Source of the DNA: a virus
Virus record (IMG/VR): IMGVR_UViG_3300005663_000106
Location: 1-40,345 of that record
Reading direction: 5' to 3' (one strand)
Length of the DNA stretch: 40,345 bases
How positions within the stretch are numbered: the first letter of the stretch is position 1; every line of letters begins with the position of its first letter. The notes beneath the pieces are model-generated. The model was not told the origin of the DNA. It made no database searches and saw only the letters and a program-made list of their open reading frames with translations. Both the position numbers and the translations under genes were made by a program. Below, piece by piece: positions 7,108 through 13,615 of the stretch.

Positions 7108-7621
7108 CGGCAGGCTCCTCGCTTGCGACCGGCACCTTCGGGATAAACTCCCTCACTATGTCAGCCATTTCCTTGAGAGACCCCGCCGACGCCGCCGCCC
7201 ACGCCGACTCCGCCGCCCCCGCCGACTCCGCCGCCGCCGCCGCCGCCGCCGACGCCGCCGCCCACGCCGCCGCCCACGCCGCCGCCCACGCCGCCCACGC
7301 CGCCACCGCCGACGCCGCCGCCCACGCCGCCACCCGTTCCTCTTCGGTAGCTTCACCCCTTGCGAAACGCTCAGCGGTTTCGATAGCCCTTAGCGGCCGA
7401 TCCTCACCCTCTGGCACGTACTTCAACGCCGTCCTCGCACAGCCGCAAGCGGCAAGGCGCATCTCTGGTGTGAAGGTCTTAAATACTCTGGTACAATACC
7501 ACAGCATCCATTCGGCGTTCTCGCACTCGTCCCACGCCTTCTGACGGCTGCGATACTTCGCTGCCCAATCGACAGCTTCAGAACAAGCACCAAGCTCGTC
7601 CAGGTGTTTACATATGCTCAT
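7100..7621 (-). CDS. Alanine-rich repeat protein, left copy
   Basis: 173 residues in two parts. Residues 1-95 form a Cys/Trp-containing domain (CSEAVDWA, ECENAEWMLWYC, ACGCARTAL) followed by EGEDRPLRAIETAERFARGEA. Residues 96-150 are nearly all Ala with spaced Trp (AWAA units), and the end is KEMADIVREFIPKVP. This resembles widespread proteins annotated as putative immunity proteins in bacteria and phages, with no proven role. A near-identical copy sits at 35534-36103 on the other strand. The Ala codons here are almost all GCG/GCC. Confidence 0.8.
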   Translation of the reverse strand: MSICKHLDELGACSEAVDWAAKYRSRQKAWDECENAEWMLWYCTRVFKTFTPEMRLAACGCARTALKYVPEGEDRPLRAIETAERFARGEATEEERVAAWAAASAVAAWAAWAAAWAAAWAAASAAAAAAAESAGAAESAWAAASAGSLKEMADIVREFIPKVPVASEEPADA

Positions 7622-7827
7622 TTCTTCTCCTGACTAAGTATCGCGTCCTCAAGCCCCGCGCTCATTAAGAACTCCACCGCCTCGTCCTGCCGGTCAACCT
7701 CGATGCAGACTATCTCAAAGTCCTCGATGCAGGCGGGGGATCTGCCCTCTGCGCGGAAAAGCACCGCGGTAAATCGAATGTCAAATCCCTTCAAAAGGAT
7801 GTTAGTCTTGACCGCTGTACCCCTCAC
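7618..7827 (-). CDS. Hypothetical 69-aa protein
   Basis: Starts at GTG 7825-7827, forming GTGA with the upstream stop, behind GGGGGTGAG. Beta-type sequence with Phe, Val and Cys (RFTAVLFRAEG, FEIVCIEVDRQDEA), perhaps a small alpha-beta fold. Ends with ATGA on the alanine-rich gene. Not recognised. Confidence 0.65.
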   Translation of the reverse strand: MRGTAVKTNILLKGFDIRFTAVLFRAEGRSPACIEDFEIVCIEVDRQDEAVEFLMSAGLEDAILSQEKK

Positions 7828-8015
7828 GACTCACCCCCGACAGGTTGCGAGGTCAGCCTGCGGAGAATGGCGAGGGCGTCGTTGACTCTGGTGTGGTCAA
7901 GGTTCCTCGTAGGAGCGTAGCGCCGCAGGTCGCTCAGCAACTTCACCAGCGCGGTGAAGTCCTCGTCGCTTATCAGCCGGTAGTGACCGAGTGGCTCAGG
8001 GGACGTTCCTGTCAT
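7824..8015 (-). CDS. Hypothetical 63-aa protein
   Basis: Begins at ATG 8013-8015 after CAGGAGG. Two amphipathic helices are likely (SDEDFTALVKLLSDLRRY and RVNDALAILRRLTS), so it could be a small helical binding protein. No family recognised. Confidence 0.65.
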   Translation of the reverse strand: MTGTSPEPLGHYRLISDEDFTALVKLLSDLRRYAPTRNLDHTRVNDALAILRRLTSQPVGGES

Positions 8016-8016
8016 T

Positions 8017-8385
8017 TCAGCCTCCTGCCTTGTCGATCTTGGTGAATTCCCAGCCGCCCGTCATAAGTTGAAGCTCCGATTGCGTAACCTTATAGGCGTT
8101 TCCGACCTCTATTAGAGGTCTGCGCGGCTGTCCATCTTTGAGCGAGATTAAACAACAGTTATCAGGGGCAACCTGAGCGAGGATGTATTCTTCTCCCTCG
8201 TCCGTATACCGATCCCCCAACCTGTGAACCGGCTCGGCGGGAGGTTCGGGTTCCTGCTGGAGTTTCTTGACTCCGTCGAGAGCCTCAAGGAGACGCTCTC
8301 GCCCCGAGTCGAAGTCACAGCGAGCCTGCCTTATGTGAGCAAGGGCAGCTTCGATCTTGTCCCCCACTGTCAGTAAATCTGCCAT
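8017..8385 (-). CDS. Hypothetical 122-aa protein, first gene after structured leader
   Basis: The N-terminal 45 residues are helical (an AALAHIRQARCDFDSGRERL segment) and the rest is beta-like (GDRYTDEGEEYILAQV, NAYKVTQSELQLM). Start is ATG 8383-8385 with GGAGG at 8395-8391. It is the first gene behind the promoter and interleaved-repeat leader at 8399-8517, so it is the most likely target or source of any control acting there. Not recognised. Confidence 0.65.
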   Translation of the reverse strand: MADLLTVGDKIEAALAHIRQARCDFDSGRERLLEALDGVKKLQQEPEPPAEPVHRLGDRYTDEGEEYILAQVAPDNCCLISLKDGQPRRPLIEVGNAYKVTQSELQLMTGGWEFTKIDKAGG

Positions 8386-8398
8386 TTCATCCTCCGTA

Positions 8399-8481
8399 TG
8401 AGACGAGAAATCCCCGCAAGGTGGTGCGAACCGACCGGTGCAGGGATTTCCGTCTCAATTTCGATTTGTGGCCGGTTCGCA
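8399..8481 (-). ncRNA. Structured 5' leader with two interleaved inverted repeats
   Basis: In the leftward RNA the order is B (8481-8470), A (8457-8439), B' (8436-8425), A' (8418-8399). B pairs B' over 12 bp and A pairs A' over 19 bp with one bulged base. The only imperfect pair in each stem is a G-U wobble when read leftward, but would be A-C if read rightward, which supports an RNA on the minus strand. The order B-A-B'-A' allows a pseudoknot or two alternative hairpins. It fills the leader from the predicted start site to just before the ribosome site of the 122-aa gene. Confidence 0.65.
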
Positions 8482-8488
8482 TACAGGA

Positions 8489-8517
8489 AATATATATGCT
8501 GGAGAGGCCAATGTCAA
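8489..8517 (-). promoter_or_regulatory. Sigma70-like promoter (TTGACA-17-TATATT)
   Basis: Leftward TTGACA (8517-8512) and TATATT (8494-8489) are separated by exactly 17 bases. The predicted start is near 8482, directly at the first base of the structured leader. It would drive the early-type genes from 8385 leftward. The same hexamer pair and spacing recur at 32460-32488 and 36519-36547. Confidence 0.8.
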
Positions 8518-8576
8518 GAGAAATCGTCAAGCGGTGAAAAATAAGTTGGCGGGGAGAGCGTAAGTGGCGAGGTGGG

Positions 8577-9002
8577 CTAACCTTCCAGCATCATCTGCCG
8601 TAGTCTTTTCGCGCGGCTTCCAACCTGAGCATACCAACGGGAGTTCAACATCTCTACCGCAGCGTCCTGAAAATCGTTCCTTTCAACAGCGGCGATGAAC
8701 TTCACGAACTTCAGGAACCTGGTCTTGCCGAGGTTGAACACCATATCCACGATCACGTTCTGGCGCGGCTCGCTCAGGAACCGGATGTTCTGAACGCAAT
8801 CCTCAGCGTCTTTGATGGCGTCGGTAACGTCCAGGAGGAACAGTTCCTCGATGATGTGCGAGGGAAGCCCCTTGTCGGTGAGGTTGTGGCCGACCCCGAT
8901 GGTGATCTTACCGGCGCTACAGACATACGGACGAGCCCTGTAGCCCTCGTGCCGGCGGATCATGTCGAGGAGTTCTCTGGGGAGCATTGGGTTTTCTGGC
9001 AT
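8577..9002 (-). CDS. Endolysin, GH24 (T4-type) lysozyme
   Basis: Cleaves the glycan strands of peptidoglycan for lysis. The E-x8-C-x5-T triad of the family is present as Glu19 (RRHEGYR), Cys28 and Thr34 (KITIGVGHN), followed by GLPSHIIEELF, the helical middle and the C-terminal RWYAQVGSRAKRLRQ. I start at ATG 9000-9002 because GGAGGAGAGG precedes it; a frame to 9053 adds 17 basic residues without a site. Length 141 is usual. No signal sequence is seen, so a holin is expected; the next genes are candidates. Confidence 0.93.
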   Translation of the reverse strand: MPENPMLPRELLDMIRRHEGYRARPYVCSAGKITIGVGHNLTDKGLPSHIIEELFLLDVTDAIKDAEDCVQNIRFLSEPRQNVIVDMVFNLGKTRFLKFVKFIAAVERNDFQDAAVEMLNSRWYAQVGSRAKRLRQMMLEG

Positions 9003-9127
9003 CAGTCCTCTCCTCCACTGTTCAAATCGCCGTTTTAAGCCCCGTAGCGGCATTATTGTTCCCGGCTACCCAATCCACGCACACGGCAGGGATCGTTCAG
9101 CCACGCTAAAAGCTGCCGCATCTGGCG

Positions 9128-9385
9128 TTATTTTAATGACTGTCCAGCTAACGCACGAGCCAAGCCCCGCAGAATGTCCGAAACAGAAGAGAACAGGGTT
9201 TCCTTAATCTTCATCTCCTGATCTCCTCCAATGATGGGCAGGTCATAGCCCAGTCCGATCCTCCGTAGCCACGTCCCCCATCTATAGGCTCGTTCGTACA
9301 GCTTTGCTCGCTTGGTGAAGGTGGCGATTAGCGCAACCAACCCAGCAGCACCAACCGGTATTAAAGCTCCCCAAATCCATTCCAT
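9128..9385 (-). CDS. Small one-helix membrane protein, holin candidate
   Basis: 85 residues with an N-terminal hydrophobic helix (WIWGALIPVGAAGLVALIATF), then a basic, amphipathic tail. Size, topology and position directly before the lysozyme gene fit a holin or a holin regulator, but single-helix membrane proteins are common and this is not proof. Start ATG 9383-9385 abuts the stop of the upstream gene. Confidence 0.6.
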   Translation of the reverse strand: MEWIWGALIPVGAAGLVALIATFTKRAKLYERAYRWGTWLRRIGLGYDLPIIGGDQEMKIKETLFSSVSDILRGLARALAGQSLK

Positions 9386-9786
9386 TATCGACCTCCTTCT
9401 GTATTTCGATTTGTGCTGTCAGGCAGTACGGGAAGAGGTATCTGCAACCTTCCCATCACCTTACCCAGCATAAAAATAATATCTTTCTGCTCTTCGGCAA
9501 GAGCGGTGAGCGCGGTATCTCTGCGTTGATCCGATACCCGCTGTTGCTCCGCCTGATCCCCCGTCCACACCTTAAAGGAGACGTCAAACTCGTCACCCAT
9601 CTCATTGAGTATTTCGGCCTGCTTCAATTCAAGCTGGATCCTGACGGTATCCTGTAGCTCGCTCTCGGTCACAAGATCCTGCGCCCAGGCAAAGTAAACG
9701 CCGACGAGAGACGCGATTACAACACAGAGTACCCCGGTCACAGCCTTGTAAGTCAGCACGACCTCCCCGTTGCCAACTCTAACCAT
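9385..9786 (-). CDS. Membrane-anchored protein with periplasmic coil
   Basis: 133 residues. After about 14 polar residues comes a hydrophobic segment (GVLCVVIASLVGVYFAWA, roughly 18-35), then Glu/Gln-rich helices likely to form a coiled coil outside the membrane. That is the layout of an inner-membrane spanin subunit, though no outer partner is clear. Start at ATG 9784-9786 follows GGAGGAG. Role in lysis is an inference from shape and location. Confidence 0.6.
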   Translation of the reverse strand: MVRVGNGEVVLTYKAVTGVLCVVIASLVGVYFAWAQDLVTESELQDTVRIQLELKQAEILNEMGDEFDVSFKVWTGDQAEQQRVSDQRRDTALTALAEEQKDIIFMLGKVMGRLQIPLPVLPDSTNRNTEGGR

Positions 9787-10336
9787 CTGACTCCTCCAAT
9801 CTGATTTCCAACCCCACTGCTACCTGCCAATCCAGCCGGTCATTGTACCGGTAAAATCTACCGGTGATCTTGGGACGTACCCGCTTCTCTGAGTCCCGCT
9901 CCTTCAGTTCGATAACTGCGTCAACGATAGAAATATCCCCGAAGTTGCTGGAATACCGGAGGTGTCCACCTGGCAGCGGGATCCCGAACTCCATCACGCC
10001 CCGGACCTGATCTACGTCATACTTCGACGTTGTGCTGCCGACACCCAGCAGGAAGAAGCTCAACCACTCTCTTCCGACCGTCACCTTCTGATTGTTGAGA
10101 TGCCGCGCCTGAGACCGCTTGGTCGATCCCTCAACGAACCACACATCCCGCTCCACTCCGCCGGTCAGGTGATAGTTTATGAAGGGCAGCCCGTTCTCCC
10201 GCTCAAACTCGACGTGAGCGGCGACCGGATGCCACTGGCTGTCGAAACCGATGAGGTAGTCGGTCGGCTCGTCCGGTAGATTAGGCGAGCGGAGTGACAG
10301 CGCGAAGGCAATGGATAGGGGGATGAGCCAGGTCAT
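9779..10336 (-). CDS. Predicted exported protein (185 aa)
   Basis: The first 15 residues (MTWLIPLSIAFALSL) are a short hydrophobic leader that may be a signal peptide or anchor, without a lipobox Cys. The rest is beta-rich with many aromatic and charged residues (for example GREWLSFFLLGVGSTTSKYD, GRFYRYNDRLDW). No family recognised. One of a run of exported or membrane proteins from 9128 to 13613. Confidence 0.6.
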   Translation of the reverse strand: MTWLIPLSIAFALSLRSPNLPDEPTDYLIGFDSQWHPVAAHVEFERENGLPFINYHLTGGVERDVWFVEGSTKRSQARHLNNQKVTVGREWLSFFLLGVGSTTSKYDVDQVRGVMEFGIPLPGGHLRYSSNFGDISIVDAVIELKERDSEKRVRPKITGRFYRYNDRLDWQVAVGLEIRLEESDG

Positions 10337-10536
10337 CCTCCGCTCTTCGCTCCGACGTGTTCGTACTCGACAATCGCTGGATGGGTGCAGCTTTGGACAA
10401 CTCCATCCATCTCTTCGCAGCCACCATCGACGTAATCCATCGCGGTCTTCTCTGCGAGTGCCTCATCGTCTACGGGACACTCCACCTCAACAAATCGCCT
10501 GCTTACTGAGGTGACTTCGATTGTGTGAATAGCCAT
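10333..10536 (-). CDS. Hypothetical 67-aa protein
   Basis: Begins MAIHTIEVTSVSRRFVEVEC, a beta-type N-terminus, and carries scattered Cys (20, 40 and 50). It overlaps the exported-protein gene by ATGA. The start ATG 10534-10536 has a weak AGGAG site. No signal peptide, so it is probably cytoplasmic despite its neighbours. Not recognised. Confidence 0.6.
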   Translation of the reverse strand: MAIHTIEVTSVSRRFVEVECPVDDEALAEKTAMDYVDGGCEEMDGVVQSCTHPAIVEYEHVGAKSGG

Positions 10537-10556
10537 TGTTTACTCCTGTTTAGGTT

Positions 10557-10769
10557 TTAATGTGAACGTGGGCGTCGGCAAAGCCATATTTTCATATCCT
10601 TCCAGTTTATATCCCCCTTGGTTTTCGTGCACTGAGGACACCACTTGTAGGATTCTGTAACCTCGCCCCCTGTATAGAAAACCCTCTTTGCCCAAGGATG
10701 CAGCCCCACCACACATCTCAGCCGCTTCAGCAACCGGACGTGCCAGGGGGGAATGATTTGGCAGTACAT
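10557..10769 (-). CDS. Small CxxC protein (70 aa)
   Basis: Has CPQC near residue 45 and basic ends (HVRLLKRLRC, LCRRPRSH); two or three further Cys could complete a metal site. It begins exactly at the stop base of the gene upstream. Length and Cys pattern fit the other small zinc-ribbon-like proteins in this window. Function unknown. Confidence 0.6.
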   Translation of the reverse strand: MYCQIIPPWHVRLLKRLRCVVGLHPWAKRVFYTGGEVTESYKWCPQCTKTKGDINWKDMKIWLCRRPRSH

Positions 10770-11191
10770 TACTGCTTTAGCCGCATTTCAAGCCTGTCGT
10801 ATTCAGTTTCCACAAGCTCGCGTCTATGTTGATACCAAATCCGTTGCTGGGTTTCCTTTCGCAGGCACCTTGAGCATATCCTGTCGCGGGTTGGGGGGGA
10901 TGCGTTGCAGTGAAGTCCCCTGTGGTCTACTAAGCACCTTCGAACGGCCATACCCGTGAACCCTGAGCTTCTCACCAATCCGTATGCCCAGTCGTGTTGC
11001 AGGATAGATAATAGACATAACTCATCGCCAAGATTGGCCGAATCCACCCCGACCACCTCCCAGCGAACCGAGTCTATGACAATTCCTCCCGGGATCGAGT
11101 AACTGTCAATGAAGTCGCCGGTGCGATTAAGGGCATCAGATACAGAGATCTGCCCCAACAGACAGAAGAGTAATGGTAAAGCCAAGTTCAT
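10769..11191 (-). CDS. Predicted exported Cys-rich protein (140 aa)
   Basis: The N-terminus MNLALPLLFCLLGQISVSDA looks like a cleavable signal peptide. The mature part is soluble with a C-terminal cluster CSRC and several single Cys that could form disulfides outside the cytoplasm, ending in an Arg/Glu-rich helix. Coupled to the 59-aa gene upstream by ATGA. Not recognised. Confidence 0.6.
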   Translation of the reverse strand: MNLALPLLFCLLGQISVSDALNRTGDFIDSYSIPGGIVIDSVRWEVVGVDSANLGDELCLLSILQHDWAYGLVRSSGFTGMAVRRCLVDHRGLHCNASPPTRDRICSRCLRKETQQRIWYQHRRELVETEYDRLEMRLKQ

Positions 11192-11367
11192 TTCCCCTCC
11201 AGCGAATCCAGTTCACGCAGCCTTCCCTCCCAGAGATCGAGCCTTGTCCTTGCCGCTACGATCTCGTTCAGGATGTTCTGCCGTGACCACTCTCTGACCT
11301 TTTCGGTGGACTCTGTCTCCTCAAGGCCGCCCGCCTGTGTCCGTCGGTAGCTCTTGTTTTCTGGCAT
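11188..11367 (-). CDS. Small helical protein (59 aa)
   Basis: ATG 11365-11367 behind AGGAG starts a 59-codon frame that ends as ATGA on the next gene. The product is charged and helical (QNILNEIVAARTRLDLWEGR) with no Cys or membrane segment. Its ribosome site and overlap with the following gene make it credible. No family recognised. Confidence 0.65.
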   Translation of the reverse strand: MPENKSYRRTQAGGLEETESTEKVREWSRQNILNEIVAARTRLDLWEGRLRELDSLEGK

Positions 11368-11472
11368 TTTAGTCTCCTAATTGACTTTATTGCAAATTCA
11401 CACCAATATGAAAACTGGCGTCATTGATTGAATTGTTGACTGCCGTTGTGACCCTTATTATCAACCCTTCAT

Positions 11473-13086
11473 TTATTCCTCGTAAGTTATCAAGACTACA
11501 ACTGCATTGCCATTTATACTTGAACTATTACCAGCAATACAGTAAATATACACATTAGTCGCATCAATAAAGAAATCAAACTCGTGGCTGGCTACACTTG
11601 TAAAGTTAGGTGGAATTCGATTACCAGTATCGTTAGAAACCAGAGCCTGAACCCCAACTATCTTGCTCTGATTCAATCCATGCGCTATTGTTGCTGAAGC
11701 TCCTACGGCAGGAGATGTGCCAGTAAGTTTCTTCATCTTAATTACAGGAGCATCGCTGCCAAGTTTTGTATAACCGTCGATAGTGGTCTCGCCGGTGTTG
11801 CTAACGGTAAACTTGGAGTTGGTATCAACCTGCAAGTCCATCAGGAGCTTTGCGCCAGACCCTGTGCCGGTCTCGGTCACGTTAAGAAAGATACCTCTGT
11901 AACCTGCAGTACCAGTTTGGTTGATTCTCTGTGAGAGGTTTAGAAAGTCAAAGTTGCCAGTGGAGAGAACGGATTGAACATTTTGAATGACCTCAAGCAA
12001 CATAGTTCCATTACCAGCACCACGAAAGTAGAGGCCATTACCACTACCACCATCCCCTCTTAGTGTAGCGGCTGCAGACCCCCAAGTAAATGCATCGGAA
12101 TTTTGACTCAGCCTAATCAGCCCATTCACGCTCAACTTTCGGGTAGCATGAGGAGTTACCCCAATCCCTATAGTGCCGGTGCTGGTATTTACGCTAAGAA
12201 CATCATCACCAACATACAGATTTCCTGGCACCCGTAGTCTGGTTATTAGAGGATCGGTGGAGTTTTCAATCACCACACCATCAGCAATCACGTCGAAGTC
12301 GACATCCACGTCGCCTCCGACAAGTACTCTGTCCAGTGTCAGAACTGTGGGCGAAGTCACTGTGACAATGACATATAGGCCATAGTCACCTGCAGTCGAT
12401 CCGCCGTAGATAAGAACTGCATCTCCCGCTGAGCAGGTTACGTCAAAGTTTTCGCCAGCCTTTGTTAAAGTAGCATCGCCGGCTGAGGTGGCATCGGTGA
12501 TTGTCTCGACGACGTTCCCGCCGAAGACGGAAGAGACTTCACCTGGAGTTGCAGCACCAGCTATTCTGATTCCTTCAACTCCATCCGCAATTAAGGAGAG
12601 GGATAAGGCGTTGGCAGCCCCCAGGCCAAGAGCAGTAGCATTTCCAAGCGGGTTAAGGGTTGGCACAACGTTTGTTGGAGTGAGCCGGCGAAGGCGTGGG
12701 CCATCAGCTTTGAACAGGTCAAGATAGTCTATTAAAATCCTGAACCTTCCGCTCCCCCCGACCGAGCCGATGATGCTACCGGAGGCGGAATAAAATCCTT
12801 TGGTAGGGTCACTCTCAAACGCCAACCCCGGAGCGCCTGCCGTTCCATCGTCGATCAGAAGTTGACCGCCAATGGCAACATTCTCATTCTGCGTGTCTAC
12901 GGTGAAAATATCCCCGCCGTCGGCGTTTTTCCTGACCAGAAACGCCTCAGTGTGGGTGGTGTCGATTATGACTGAGGCTTCAAGAATCCCGCCCGCGAAC
13001 GTACCTCGTGGCCAATGAGCCTGAAGGTCGGACGGGGCTGCGGCTATGATCCCCGCCACGATAAGAAATGTGAGTATTCTTTTCAT
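11473..13086 (-). CDS. Fibre-like beta-rich protein with signal peptide (537 aa)
   Basis: Begins MKRILTFLIVAGIIAAAPSD, a clear Sec-type signal with an LQA cleavage site, then about 500 beta-rich residues dominated by Gly, Thr, Ser, Val and Asp. Residues about 195-265 resemble the repeat domains of the nozzle-like protein. The end (VLITYEE) and a preceding IPPNF segment recall C-termini of some phage and bacterial surface fibres. The start is ATG 13084-13086, six bases after GGAGGAC; a frame to 13110 would include the ribosome site. A signal peptide on a fibre-like phage protein is odd. Confidence 0.75.
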   Translation of the reverse strand: MKRILTFLIVAGIIAAAPSDLQAHWPRGTFAGGILEASVIIDTTHTEAFLVRKNADGGDIFTVDTQNENVAIGGQLLIDDGTAGAPGLAFESDPTKGFYSASGSIIGSVGGSGRFRILIDYLDLFKADGPRLRRLTPTNVVPTLNPLGNATALGLGAANALSLSLIADGVEGIRIAGAATPGEVSSVFGGNVVETITDATSAGDATLTKAGENFDVTCSAGDAVLIYGGSTAGDYGLYVIVTVTSPTVLTLDRVLVGGDVDVDFDVIADGVVIENSTDPLITRLRVPGNLYVGDDVLSVNTSTGTIGIGVTPHATRKLSVNGLIRLSQNSDAFTWGSAAATLRGDGGSGNGLYFRGAGNGTMLLEVIQNVQSVLSTGNFDFLNLSQRINQTGTAGYRGIFLNVTETGTGSGAKLLMDLQVDTNSKFTVSNTGETTIDGYTKLGSDAPVIKMKKLTGTSPAVGASATIAHGLNQSKIVGVQALVSNDTGNRIPPNFTSVASHEFDFFIDATNVYIYCIAGNSSSINGNAVVVLITYEE

Positions 13087-13106
13087 CTTATTGTCCTCCA
13101 ATAGCT

Positions 13107-13613
13107 TCACTGAATCACCAGGTGGGGAATGCCGTGAGTTGTGTCCGTCCCCGCGTCAGTGTCGGCGTTGTCGATGTAGACCTCCACGCCGTGACAGGGG
13201 CCGAAGTCATCTGTAATAGGCCACGAGTAAGTCCAAGACGAATCGTAGTCTACCTGAGAACTCCCATAACGGGTCAGCAGAATACTGTCCTGTTGGCTGA
13301 TGACATACGATCCGTCAATCAACTGTACCTCCCTGATCCACACATTAAGGGAATCGCTGTCGCTATTTGCCACTGCGGCGTTGATCTTCATTACAAGGGC
13401 AATAGAACCCTCCAGCAGGGGTTTACTGTACTCTGCCGGGAACAGTATCTGCGTTGAGTCCTTGAGTCCGCTAACCCCACCTGTCTTGAGCGTGTCCTCT
13501 TCGGTTGACGAGGGGAAAACTTCTCTCACCGGCCACGTTGGGTACTGGGCATTGACGGCTGACCAACTCAGTAGACCTGCCAATACCGCTATGACGAAAA
13601 CCTTTCTTTTCAT
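13107..13613 (-). CDS. Predicted exported protein (168 aa)
   Basis: MKRKVFVIAVLAGLLSWSAV and a following NAQ give a textbook signal peptide. The mature region is beta-like, with two Trp-Tyr rich segments (SSWTYSWPITDD) and one Cys. It lies next to the fibre-like exported protein and may be its partner or anchor; that is inferred from position only. Start has GAGG upstream. No family recognised. Confidence 0.7.
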   Translation of the reverse strand: MKRKVFVIAVLAGLLSWSAVNAQYPTWPVREVFPSSTEEDTLKTGGVSGLKDSTQILFPAEYSKPLLEGSIALVMKINAAVANSDSDSLNVWIREVQLIDGSYVISQQDSILLTRYGSSQVDYDSSWTYSWPITDDFGPCHGVEVYIDNADTDAGTDTTHGIPHLVIQ

Positions 13614-13615
13614 TT

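Noticed and set aside
6582-7544. Rightward 320-codon Ala/His-rich frame
   Set aside because: It is a shadow of the Gp157, zinc-ribbon and alanine-rich genes read on the other strand.
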